The notes under the pieces are model-generated. The model was not told the origin of the DNA and did not search any database. It saw nothing but the letters and a program-made list of their open reading frames with translations. From Prunella strophiata (taxonomy: Eukaryota; Chordata; Aves; Passeriformes; Prunellidae): DNA of 64,000 nucleotides. Position numbers and translations under genes: made by a program. Positions 1 through 13,100 of this stretch are shown in pieces (the first letter of the stretch is position 1; each line of letters begins with the position of its first letter). The DNA lies in assembly GCA_036583965.1 (NCBI GenBank), contig JAZBQD010000014.1, positions 28,315,490-28,379,489 on the forward strand, in the 5' to 3' direction.

Positions 1-3000
1 ATGTATATGTGGAGACTAGGAGCATTTGGGGAATTAAATTTTAAGTTTTATGCCTTAGAAGTCAGTGCAAGTCAGTTTTATTTTTAATTTTCATTGTAGA
101 GAAAAATATCAACTGCAGAATAAATGTAAAAAATATTCTCATATATATGTTGTTGATACAAAAGCACACATTTAAGTGAGCCATCTGCTAGTATTAATCT
201 TGGCTGCTTTTTCTTTTACCAGCTTTACTCTAAAACATTTTCCTCTGTTTTTCTCCTGTTTTGGTGCATTATGTTCAAGCTTTCAACCTTCCAAGGCTGT
301 TCACAACCACCCCCCAAAACCCATAAAAAAACATTATGGGTTTTTTTTAGATTTATTACCCTCCCACCTGTGCTCTAGTGGAGTGTCTTACCAATCCTGT
401 AGTTCTTCATTCTTTCAGCTGCCTCTGCTCCGTTTCTACACTTCATGTACAGCTTTTTTTTATTCACTAATTTGTGCTCATCAGTTAAATACCATTCTGT
501 CTTCAAAAAGGACGGGAAGCACTTTGGTTGTTGTCTCTTGATGTGTGTGGAACAACACTCAGTCAAAACACTCATCCTTCCTGCAAGAGACATCTACAAA
601 CATATCACTAGTGTCAAACTTAGTAATAAAAACTTTGCTCAGAGAAGAACTTAGGTAAAGAGCAAAGTAGTTTGTAGGAATAAATGTATCTCTGTGAAAT
701 GCCCACCGTAAATGTTACATTGAATAATTTTGAGCATATATTTTCAATCAGTATTTATTATTATTAAATGCACCTAATTATCTGAAATAATGAAATAGAA
801 AATCCTCAGTAGAAGGTTCTTTAAAACTTGTTTCATTAGTAACTCTTATGGAATGCTAGTATTTCTTCTGGGAGAAAAGTTGAGTGTTACATTTTTTCAA
901 CAGGCATTCCTGCACAAAATTGCACCTGTTATAAACAGGTGTATTAGTTGTCTGTGTTTGGACGTTTTCTTTTTTTGTAAAATAGGACCACACAGTTGCT
1001 GAGGTGTTTAATTTATTGAAATAATGTTCAAATGGAAATCAAAACTTGTTAACAAACAAGGCTTAAAAGCAATAAAGGAAAATAGTATCTTCCATTATCA
1101 TCAGGGTGCTTAAATGAAATACATGAGGGTAGTGGATTTTTTATGCAGTCAATCCTGAATTGATGTATTCCTGTTTTATAATACTATTGTTTTAGCAATA
1201 TTGAGTTTCAGATTATTAAGAAAGATAATGTGTTGTCACTGATTCGTGGTAGATTAATGGTCAGAAGATAAGTGGTTTTCCTCTTCCCTCTGATTATTTT
1301 TTTCTCTTACTTTGACATATAGGTATTGCAAGTTGTACTGTGGTGAACTGCTCCACTTTTCAGTGTCCCCATTGCAATGTAGGGGGAGGTTTTGCAGGTG
1401 TGTGGCCATAAGAGGTCAGCTGCAGACAAGAACGTGCTTAATTGTTTAAACTGCTTTCTCTTATGCCTCTGTCAGTTGTCAGATGCTTGTCAGGTGCAGA
1501 AATCACTTGTGCAGGTTGAATAGCTTTGTAAGGATATTAATGTAACAATATACCTACTATATCATGTAGTGAAAACTGCCTGGGCATCCTCCTAGAATTG
1601 CAGGAACCCATTTGAAGATTATGACTCTGTTAAATAGAAGGTGAAGTGAATTTGGGTGAAGTATCAGGGGTTCTTCTGCCTACTGTCCTGCCAAATTTAT
1701 CTACAAGTACATATATTTTTTTAATTACACAGCTGGGCTACAGTAGGAAAAAATATAACTTAGTATGTATGTCCCAAAACTAATTTCAGCTGTAGTTCAA
1801 GTTTGTGTCTTTACTGTTTGGGACATGCTGGTTTTTGAGTATACTTTTTATAAACCTAACTAGATGGAGTACATACCTTTTTTGGGGTACACACAGTTGT
1901 GCTTTTAAGATTTGATATGGAGACAGATTTTAATTAAGAGTGTCTTTCAAAGAGCAGGTCTGGGAATTCGAAAACAGCACAGTGTTCTGTTTGGCTTGTG
2001 TACATCTGTGCACCCTGTTGAGCATAATATACATTGGATTTCTCCTAATCCCCCAAAAAATAGGTATTTGGAAAGAAGGGGAATGGAATAACAGCTACTT
2101 CGGAAATAGCCAAAAATTACACAGGAGAAATAAAGATTGTAAATGAAGGAAAATGGAACCAGGAAAAGGAAAATAAGGAAAGAAGGAAGTGAAAAGGGCA
2201 AAGAAGTTTGTATTCTAAAGACTATAGAACCAACATAAAGGAACTTAATGAAGAAATAGTGGTCTGCTATAGCCATATGTGGTCCCAGACATGAGGATAT
2301 ATGAAGAAACTGAACAGAAAATTTATCATGTTGATAATTATTGTCATGCTTGAGCATTGTCTTCTCATCCTACACCCCAAATCTCATGATAATTTTTGTT
2401 CTTTAGCATTTAAAATGTTACCATTTTACCTGCACTTTTCTCTTAGATATGCTTTTAATCATATTTTGCAGGGAAAAAGATTGAAATTTGATCCATTAAA
2501 ATGTTAAGAGCACAAGGCCACTTGAAGGAAAGACATTCATTTTGTCTATTGAAACTCATGATTTCTGAATATTTGAAAGTGGCAATATTGCATTATAACT
2601 GCTGAAATTGGATACTCATGACTGCTTATCTTTTTAAAATGTAAACTATACACAGGTATTGAGCATTTAGAGAAAGTAATAAGCCTGTTGTGAAGGTGCA
2701 ATAGCAAAGTTGATTAAAAAGTCATGTGAAATTATGCCTCATTCAGTTTCTTTGTGCCATGGTTTTCCACCTAGGAAATGTAACTAATATTGGCACCCCT
2801 ATTACATATTTACATAATTTAAATTATGGTGAATATTAGACAATTAAATAAATGTCATCTATAATAAAAATAAAATTTGTATCTGTAATATGAATGTTAG
2901 GGATGTGTAGATAAACATAAATGTTTGTCTACAGTTTGAAAAACAAGTTAATAGGAGCTACTTTATTGATCTGTAATTCAAAATAGTTTGCAGGAAACAG

Positions 3001-3259
3001 TCTTTGTAGAATAATTCTCCTTAGTCTCCAGAATAAACCAGGCAGTTTTCCATGTAGGCATTTTTATGGAGTTATGCAGTGACTAAAAGTGAGATTTATA
3101 ATGGAATATATATAGAATCTTGTTTATTTCCTCTGAGGATTATAATCTTCTGACCAAGTTGGCAGAAAGTAGAGGATTATTTAATAAAATTTTGCTGTAT
3201 TTGTGCTTGAAAATAAGGATAAAATGAAAAAAAAGCACCCTGTAGATCTGTTCTTTTTC

Positions 3260-3296
<37 letters not shown>

Positions 3297-3876
3297 GGGA
3301 AGGAGATTCTGTTTCACTAATTTATTTAGAAATGTATATGTAAAAAAGGTCCCCACAAAATAAAGTCTAAAATGTATATACAGGTGCAGCAATATAATTG
3401 CTTTTCCTGCTGTTTGCTGCTTACTTTTTTGTGTTGGACATCTATGTTTGTGGTTTTAAGAAGTTTTTTGTTAAGTAACCAAACCTTGGAGGTGTTTCAA
3501 ACACTGCATGTAGAGAGCAGTGAATTCAAGATTCAAGATTTCATATAACCTGAGGGTCTTAGAGCTCAGCTACAGACATGCCTTGAGTTCTGGATGTTAG
3601 AATTGTCAAGAGTTTCAGTAGTGTTGTAAAAACATGCATCAGTTGTAAAAATTGAGTATGAACTCAGGTTTTGACTTCAAACACCCTTGATTGAAATGTG
3701 TTTTAAATACAGTGAAAATCCAAGTTTTCACCTGAGTTTAATTCTCTCTTGTGTGACTGAGGGGAAGATGATCCTGCTTCTCAAATGTGAAAGGCAAAAT
3801 CCCATTTTCTTCAAGTGCCCGCATTGGGTCCAGAAAGTTAAATCACCATAACAATTTGAGATAAATGTATTATTAG
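1..3876 (+). other. NR2C1: NR2C1 upstream intron (part)
   Basis: This is AT-rich sequence with no exon I can recognise. I looked for the codons of the missing TR2 N-terminus and did not find them. It holds a 30-nt poly-A at 3263-3292. The short frames here have no similarity I recognise. Confidence 0.7.
3263..3292. repeat. Poly-A run of 30
   Basis: Thirty uninterrupted A, preceded by TTTTTCCTT and followed by GGCAGGG. No target-site duplication was found, so a retroposon tail is not supported. Confidence 0.9.
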
Positions 3877-4107
3877 ATTGTCACAGATCAGCAGACGGGC
3901 CAGAAGATTCAGATTGTTACATCACTTGATCAGAGCTCAGCAGGCAAGCAGTTCATCTTAACAAATCATGATGGCTCTACCCCAAGCAAGGTGATCCTTG
4001 CCAGACAAGATTCCACTCCAGGAAAAGTTATCCTAGCAACTCCAGATGCTGCAGGTGTCAACCAACTGTTTTTTGCATCCCCTGATATATCTGCACAACA
4101 CATCCAG
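3877..4107 (+). CDS. NR2C1: NR2C1 first visible coding exon (N-terminal activation domain)
   Basis: This exon has 77 codons in phase 0. It begins [15 protein letters not shown] and ends at a SAQHIQ-like segment before the donor CAG|GTAGAT. The acceptor chosen is ATTATTAG at 3869-3876, because the resulting I-V-T matches the family. A second AG ten bases downstream (TCACAG) would drop these residues and shift the frame. The region is rich in Q, T and S and has no known fold. Confidence 0.93.
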
Positions 4108-7100
4108 GTAGATAATCCACTTTATTTCATATTTTTCATTCAAATGGGATAAGAAAAGATGTTTTATTTCCAAATAACTCTGTCTGGGTTCTCTTTTTTG
4201 TTTTTTGTAAAGTATAATTTTCCTTGCACTACGACTCACTGTGGATACTTAAAAATTATGAAAAAACTTTTTTTAGTAAATTTCTTGCTTTTAAAGTATA
4301 TGTTGGCTCATGACATTAGGAAGAATACAGTTATTTTTGTTGTCATTTTTAGATTCTGCCATGCCAACAGTCCTTTATTTCTGCTCATTACCTCTCCATC
4401 TGTTTTCATGTATTGTTGAAAAACATTCACTTTTCTCCATTGTCCTTCTCACTTAACATTTCCCTTTACTCGTTTTCCTTTTTGTACACTGTTGCAACTG
4501 CCATTCAGCTGTGTGAATTGTAGTCCACAGCAGTGCTCAGACTATTTAGTGGGGCAGTACATTACTCCATGGGGGTGAGGAAATAACACTAATGATTCTG
4601 GGTTTACTAATGTGATACTGTAACTAGGCAGAGTTGTAACTCCCTAAACTGGTCCCCAGTGCACCTTACTCCCATGCACATGATATGTGGCACTTCCTTA
4701 ATTGCCACCCTCCAACTTCCAAGCTTTCTGTCACACATCCTCAGCCTGGCAGGGATGGGATGGCACTGATGTGAAGTCAAAAACATACAAGAAGAGTTGG
4801 GAGGTGTGACTTCTTTCAGCATGAAGTAGGAGGTTACTGCATGTATTCCACCCACACACATTTATGGTACAATACATCAGTGGTAGGCCAAACAACATTC
4901 AGATAGCTGCAGTCCTTTTAGTCCCATATCAAACACTTAAACACTGTGACCATAAACAGCTGCTTAAGGAAAAATGTTAAAAGAGTGCCAAAGAGTGATC
5001 TTTTTGAGCATATCCTTTTACTTCAATTAGCTGATGATACAGAGGAACCTCCTGATTTGGAGACTGCACTTAGACCATCATATTTGATAGCTGCTATTAA
5101 ACAACCTTTTTTTGTTATTTATAGAGACCACGTAAGCTATATTCTGTATAATATCCTATGGTGTGCCAAGAATATATTAGATTATTTGATCATCTGAGAG
5201 AATTGTTTAATTAGGTGTCTCTTGCACTAGAAGATACTACTAAGGATTTGTGTGGAGGTTTATAGATCACTACAAAATCCTCTTTCAAGCAATCTCTTTT
5301 CAGCTGCAGATCCTTTAACTATTCAGTTTGTGCTCTTCTGTGAGCCAGTCCACTCACTGATTCACTACCTATGTGTTGTGTAAGCTTGAAAGAATCTCTG
5401 TATTACAGAATGCTACTGTTTTTGAAATTCACAGTTCTTTGCAAATGGACATTCTAGGTCCTTGCTCCAAAGAATTTGATTACTGTGAATAGGGGACCAG
5501 TAGCAAAAGCCAATCCTATTGAGAGGCATTGAAACATGCTTAGTGTTATCATACACTTTGTATTTTAGGTAAGCCTCAACAAAAATATAAACCAGTGGGA
5601 TATGAGTGGTCCACATATAAATTATTTTCAAAGACAGCTTAAGAGATGAGAAGTGTGCTACACTGGTTTATAAGGTAAAATTCAGGAAAAGAGGAAATAT
5701 ATTAAAAAAAATTGAAAGCTGTAGTTCTGATTGTATCATTTGGGCAAAACAGGTCAGTTTGAGAAGCAGCAGGGTATTCTATCACTCCAGTTAAATTATT
5801 CTGTTGTCCACTGATATGTATGGGTAGAGATTTCCTTTGTTCATTTAAAAGTTCATGAAATACAGAGTACCATTCATTTGCTGTTCACCTGCATCCCTTT
5901 GGGATCTTTTGTATTTTCTCCCTCAAATGATCTTTCCATCTCCAATTTCACCTGTTTACTTCTTCTTCTGTAGCTTTCACTTGAAATACCCTTTTGTTTG
6001 TTCTGCCAAAAACCTCTCTGTTATTGCATCTTATCTTTACATTGACTCATTTGGCAAGACCCTTTCTCCCATCATCTGTTTTAACTTCAGTGGCTCGTTT
6101 TCATATTAATAATAAATTTTTATTCTTCATGTTCAAGATCAGTTAATAAGTTCTCTGAGTCTGAGGTTTTTATCTCCTTATGGGCCATTTCTGTATTCCT
6201 TCCTTATGTGGAACTTCCCATTTCAGTACAGCTTTAATTTCTGGAAGGTCTTAGAATTTATATTTTCTATAATATCATGAAAATACATAACACTAATACT
6301 GGAAATTTGGAAGGATCAATAGGTTAATATTCTCTTAACTCATCATCTTACTTTTCTTAAAAAGTTGGTGGTTTTTTTAAGAAAACATAAAAGATTAATC
6401 TCAGAGACTGTATTGGTAACAAGGCTAACTAGAAAGAAGTGTGCTTGTTAAACTTTGCTGTATACATCGTCTTTACTATGTTCCAAACTGTAAAAAGCAC
6501 AATTTCTCAATTTTCTCTGTGAAAGAGAGAGTACTTTCTGTTTTGGTTACTTCCCTTTTTATCAGAGGTCCTGTTCTGAACATGCAAAGCAAGAATGAGG
6601 AGTCTGGCTTCCATTTAAGGCACAGCAGAAGTTAAAAACTCTTCAAGCTTCTAAACAATATTCTCTTTTGAATGAGAAAAACATTTTTTTCTTTTCTATG
6701 TCAAGATGATGTTTGGTTGTTACTTGTGATTTGTGTGTTCCTTTTTTAAATGGAGTTTTTGCTGTCCTTTATTTATGTTGTGGCGGGATAGTTTTCAAAG
6801 ATTAGGTGAAATATTCTGGTGCCTGCCCTGTAGCACTGGGATTCTAAAAGTATGTACTTAACAAAACTTTGCAGGTACCAGAGATAAATTAATGAGACAA
6901 GACAAGAATATTTTAATAATATCAAACTGTTACTGAAAGCCAAGCTATATACCAGTTGGAAGTTAAAGGTTGTGTCCAGAATACATTTTCTTTTGGTCCA
7001 TATTTATGTGTATTATAAAAAAGGAGTTAATAAACCTCTGTGTAGGTCTAGTAGCCTTTACAAGGAATTTTTTTTGTTCCATCTGTTTAGTGCTTCCATC

Positions 7101-10100
7101 TCTTTTGTACTATCAATGAGCCATTAGTATATAAATATAAAATTGAAAAACAGGTAGGAGTATGCAGATGCTAAAAGTTTTTCAAAATGTCAGTCCATTT
7201 TGCAGAAGTAGTATTCAGAGAAATGAAATCTTGAATTCTTCGCAAAAGCATTACAAATAAAACTCTTGTTCCCTCCTGAAAGGGAGCACAGTGGCATGCA
7301 GGTAGCGACTTTGTGTCTCTGAAGACCATTAGATGTAGTCAAGAAAACATGATACTTTGTAGTTTTAGTCCCCAATCTTAGACAAAAACCACAAGCATGA
7401 GATGTATTTTACTATTTCTAAATGGTAAGAAAAATAAAAATTAAATTCTTTCACACTGTTTTCCAGATATTAACGGACAACTCCCCCAGTGAACAGGGCC
7501 TAAATAAAGTGTTTGATCTGTGTGTTGTATGTGGAGACAAAGCATCAGGTATTTGGTTTTTTCTTTCTTTTTTTTAAGGTGGTGCAATTTTTTAAAAGCA
7601 GTTTAAAATTCTTCTGAAGCTGTGTAACAGTTTGCATGCAGATACATGTATAAATTTCTATACATGCAGTGGAGAATTTCACTAAATAGGTACTCTAGTA
7701 TCCATGGATAGAATTTATTGTTGTTTTACATAGAATCATAGAATATCCTGAGTTGGAAGGGACCCTCAGGGGTCACTGAAGTCCAACTCTTGGCCCTGCA
7801 CAGGACACCCCAAGAGTCAGGAAGGAATCTAAAAGTGTGTTCTCCTAGTATAGGTCATATTTGTGGTTTATTTTGTAATGTGTCATAGGTATTTCAAGGA
7901 TTCATAAATTAAAATTGTTGTAACTGCCAAGCATGCCTTAATCAATCCTTTTTATTAATTTTTTACATTTTATGCAAAATCAAAATAATTTACTTCTAAA
8001 AATAATTTTAAAACTTACTTTTTGCAGTATATCTTAGAAATTTTTATATTATACGGGAAACTTGCAGAACTTAAAAAAAAACTTGCAGGTCTTAAAAAAA
8101 AAAAAAAGTGGAACTTATTCTACAGTATTCTTTCATTGATGTTTTGCTGCAAGAACTATGGACGTACCAATACCTGTTAGAAGAATGAAAGGTGAAAATA
8201 AAGTTTTGAAGTGGTTGCCTCATGCTGTCAAGTGCCATGTTTGAAGTTTCCATGGTTCCATTAGATTTAATGCATACAATTTCAACAGCTGAAATTGTAA
8301 TGAGAAATCACGGGAAAATTACTAGACAAATCTTTAAATTAATTTTTTTTCTTTGCCATGTTCCTACTGATCTGTTTTCTTAGCCTTTTTTAACACTGCT
8401 GTCCACAGATAAGGAAATAATTTAATAAGCAACTTGTCTGTTTGTAAAATTCTAAGTGCTTTGAACTAGAAAAATGATTCATTTGCTTTTTATGTTGTTT
8501 TATAGCCCAAATATATCTTAAGACCTGCAACCCATGGGGAAAAACAAGGGTTCCTTTACTGGATAAAATAGCTAATACCTTGTCTTTAATAAATGTAAAG
8601 TATAAAAAATTAATGTCATGTTTTCTGTTACTTTGTAACTAGGGCGTCATTATGGAGCAGTAACCTGTGAGGGATGCAAAGGCTTCTTTAAAAGGAGTAT
8701 AAGGAAGAATTTAGTTTATTCCTGCCGAGGAACGAAAGACTGCGTCATTAACAAACACCACCGGAACCGCTGCCAGTACTGTAGGCTGCAGAGATGCATC
8801 GCCTTTGGGATGAAACAAGATTGTAAGTCTGAATAAGAGCAAACTACTTTACCTGGCAGCTGCTTGTGCTACAAAAGATATGCTTTATACAGATATACAA
8901 ATTGTTATCTTGGTTACATATTTTTAAATCGTTGTATCTTCTTCCTTTAAAGAAAGTTTGGTGTGTCAGAAATATTACATGCTTTCAGGTGTTTGCTTTA
9001 AAAGCTTAATAAGCTCCATCCCATGTGATGAAAGTAAATGAATTGTTACTCCTACATGGCAAATATCAAACACATCTGCATTTTTTTTGTGCAGTTCAGT
9101 TTTTTAATGCGTAAATTAAGTTAGTGAACTTTTTGAACTCTACCTTCCTTTCATTTTTTCCACAGCTGAGATTACTGGCAATTGCTGTTCACTCTTGGCA
9201 AAGCTCTGCAGAGACAGTTATTCACAAGGCGGAGATCCACAGTGATCTAAAGTTCAGTTCTTACTGATTCCTGCAGATTCCAAGTTCCTTTTTAGCTTTC
9301 CATACATTAGATGTAGTGGTATTGCAATATCACAGCAATATCAGAATACTAAAGGCACAGAAAATCACACAAACCACAAATTCTTCAGACCTAATACTGT
9401 GACACTGTTGTAGTAGATACAGTATTGGTCTTGCTCTCTGGTCTCTGTCATCCTGCGCTTATTTTACTGACCCTCTTGAACTTCTGTGGACATTTTCCTC
9501 CTTACAGCCCTGCTTCTGTCAGCAGAAATCAGCAACACAGAGGAAATTAATTCAGCAAGGGAGGAAAAGCTGGGGCAATGAAAGTGGATCTTTACCCTCT
9601 AGTTCAGCTGGCAGTAAGAAAAGGCCCCTCTATAGAAGACTTTTTAAGCAGAACACAATCACTGGGCTTAGAGTCTCTGGGTCATGGGGGAATAGTGAGT
9701 GGGAGAGAGGATTGTTTGGTGATAAGAAGTCGCATTCCTCAGTGGGGTGAGAAAGGAAAGGAAAGGAAAGAAAGGAAAGGAAAGGAAAGGAAAGGAAAGG
9801 AAAGGAAAGGAAAGGAAAGGAAAGGAAAGGAAAGGAAAGAAAGGAAAGGAAGGAAAGGAAAGGAAAGGAAAGGAAGGAAAGGAAAGGAAAGGAAAGGAAA
9901 GGAAAGGAAAGGAAAGGAAAGGAAGGAAAGGAAAGGAAGGAAAGGAAAGGAAGGAAAGGAAAGGAAAGGAAAGGAAAGGAAAGGAAAGGAAAGGAAAGGA
10001 AAGGAAAGGAAGGAAAGGAAAGGAAAGGAAAGGAAAGGAAAGGAAAGGAAAGGAAAAGGAAAGGAAAGGAAAAGGAAAGGAAAGGAAAGGAAAGGAAAGG

Positions 10101-13100
10101 AAAAGGAAAAGGAAAGGAAAAGGAAAAGGAAGAAAGGAAAGGAAGGAAAGGAAAGAAAGGAAAGGAAAGGAAAGGAAAGGAAAGGAAAAGGAAAGGAAAG
10201 GAAAGGAAAGGAAAAGGAAAAGGAAAGGAAAAGGAAAGGGAAAGGAAAGGGAAAGGAAAGGAAAAGGAAAAGGAAAGGAAAACTTAGCATGGTCTTGGAC
10301 TGTAGCTCCCTCAGTGAGGGTTATTTGTCCCTTGAAGAAGCCTTGGCCTTTTCTCAGCAAAGTGAAACCCTGCTACTGAGCACAGCATTTACAAAGGAAG
10401 ATGAAGTACTTACCTCCATCTCTCACCCTTTAAAGCACTATTTGTGTGTTGCAGGCTGACTTCAATAGCATTGTCATTAAAATTACAACATATGGGGTTT
10501 AAGATACTTATCAGTGTAAAAATTTGAATAGCATCACAGTCCACTGCTATCTTGAAAAGTTGTTAATTTTTTCTCTGAAGTTACACATTTTTTACATTTC
10601 CACATTTTCCCCATAGGGGGGTAATACTGTAAGTTTCATTTTAATGTTCAAAGCAAGGTGATACATCTGTAGGCTAAAGCCCCTGTTCATTCCACCTTGT
10701 TTCACTGAGTCATTCAAGTTAAAAATCCACTCCTTCTCTGAAGTCAGTAACTGTGGGCCAGGGTCTTGCCTAGATTTATCTTAAATGGTCTGAACTCAAC
10801 TTTGTGAATGTACCTTTCCCTCTTTGTTGTCTGAGGTCCTAACTTGAGAAGCTTCTTTAAGTGAACGAAGTTACATGGGTTCAACACAGACCCACAATCC
10901 ATGGAAAAACATACCCTGAGTCCTTTACAAAGGGAGTGAGAATGTGATATAGTGAAACTGAGAGAATGAGAAGCTTTAAGCTTCCACTTTGATTCAAATT
11001 AAAAATGAGGGGATATCTCCCTTAATTTTAACTTAAAAATGTTGCATATGTTTCATCTCAGATTTTGACTACAACATCATTTCACTTAGAACTCATCAAG
11101 TTGGTGTGCCGGTTTTATCCAACTTGTTAGCTTGTTGGTTATGGGATATATTTAATATATATATTAACTATTTTCAGGATTATTATTAAAAACAAATATT
11201 AAATAAAGAAAAAAGTATTTTTTTCTTATTCTGTAATTCAGGGTGATTTAATAGTTGGGTATTATTTCTGTAGCTGTACAGTGTGAGAGGAAACCTATTG
11301 AAGTGTCAAGAGAAAAATCTTCGAACTGTGCAGCCTCTACAGAAAAGATCTACATTCGGAAAGATCTTCGTAGTCCATTAGCTGCAACCCCAACTTTCGT
11401 AACAGACAATGAAACAGCAAGGTATGTAAATTGTATTCAGAAGTGGCTATTTCTGTCTTCTGAAAAAAAAAATTACTTTTAAAATCAATCAAAATTGAAA
11501 CTTGTGCTGTTTTCTGTCAGATCAACAGGTTTGCTGGAATCAGGAATGTTTGTTAACATTCATCCGTCTGCAATAAAAAGTGAACCTACTGTGCTGATGA
11601 CTCCAGATAAGGTATGTGATGATATGACTGATATAATAAGTAGAGCTAATTGCTGTAGTTATATATGTAAGGAGGTAAGGGTGTTCTGTTGGATTAAATA
11701 AATTTTTAAAACACTCCTTCACAATATTCACCAGTGTTACAAATGCCTTCTCTTTACAAGAATCCTCTTAGCCTCACAGAGTAAAAATATTGAAAACATG
11801 ACAAAGTAAATGCCTTTCCTTCACATTTTTAGGAGCCTTAAGGGCATTATTGTTTTAATTTTTGTTTTGGGATAATCCTGACACTTGGCTCTCTCTTTTG
11901 TACAAATAAAGTGAGGTGTTCACAAAACTTCTCATGGCACTGTCACAGTGCCATGTGTAAATACGGTTGGATTTTTTTTCTCCTGAATCACTATGTTTTT
12001 GGCAAAGCTGATAAGACTTATCTCATCAATAATTTTATTTATGAGCTGATTTTCCTTTGTTTCCATTTTGTTGCACTTACTGATTCACTAAAGCCATGTG
12101 GCAGCTTCTTCATATATGCACAGTAGGAAGCATTTGTGTTTTTCTAGCTGATACTAAATTACCTCATGTGGGAGAATGGATTGTAAGAGAATAGAGATAG
12201 TGTTGCAGGCAGTCTTGACCCTGATAAATTGCAGCTGTGTAAGACAGGTGATCAGCATTGAAGGAGAAGCAGCATGGAATGCTGATGTGTATTGACCAAT
12301 CACAAAAGAGTAAAAGGGCAGGCAGGTGTTATGCATGCGAGAGAAAAGGTATAAAGAGTTAGGAGGAGAGAGGTGGTGTTGGAACTGGCAGGTTCTGCTG
12401 TGAGAGGAAGGAGCCTGTATTGCTTGGTGCTGCTTGTTGGCTTGTAACAGAGAGAAGGTATGAAGGCTTTAATAAACTGCTGATACTTGCTGCCAGTCTT
12501 TTGAGTCCTCCATCAAACAGGGGAAGTTTTTAGATAACAAGGGACTGATGCTGGTGTCAGTTGTGTGACCATTGTCAAGTTGGTGCCCCATTTTAGGGGT
12601 GAGTGGCATCAAATGGTACCCTGTTTGGGGAGTGACTGACAACACCCTCATACTGTTTTCATGCATTTTGCTTTGCTTGCTTTGTCTGTAATAATGGGGT
12701 TTTTTGTTGGTGGTTTTGGTTTTTTGGTTTTTTTTTGGGTTTTTTTTTTTTTTCTGGGACAGAGTTGACATATCTTACTGCCTCTCTGTGTTGCTAGCCA
12801 GTACTGAATCACTTTTTTTCTTTGCATTTAAGCAAAGACATAAACACCAAAAGGGCTACAGCATAATTATTTTTCTGCTTGTTTATAAAGGTGACTTTTC
12901 ATGCTTTCCTTCTCAGACATTCCCTACCCTGTTACTACTGATTCATTTACATGGTGAAGGAAGATGCTAAAAATATTATGTAGAGCAGTCTTATTTTCGT
13001 GGTGATGGACTAGTGGATAGAGATGTGAAATCTTCTTTCTGCACTTGTTTATCATCAGTAGTATACTTTCTGAAATAGATAGCTATTACTTCTACAAGTA

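Larger units (their letters stand above)
12167..12644 (+). mobile_element. Solo LTR of an endogenous retrovirus, sense orientation
   Basis: This 478-bp block begins TGTGG and ends CAACA. It carries, in LTR order, CCAAT at 12296-12300, TATAAA at 12350-12355 and AATAAA at 12471-12476. The flanks are ACCTCA (12161-12166) and CCCTCA (12645-12650), a 6-bp target duplication with one mismatch. No gag, pol or env sequence adjoins it, so it is what remains after LTR recombination. The family is not recognised with certainty. Confidence 0.72.

Noticed and set aside
1..3876. First coding exon of NR2C1
   Set aside because: No stretch encodes the expected TR2 N-terminus before a GT donor, so I place that exon upstream of the window.
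9578..10459. Open frames of 183-293 codons on both strands, rich in Lys/Arg/Gly/Glu or Phe/Leu/Ser/Pro
   Set aside because: They are translations of the GGAAA pentamer array. A five-base unit has no stop codon in any frame, so length alone means nothing.
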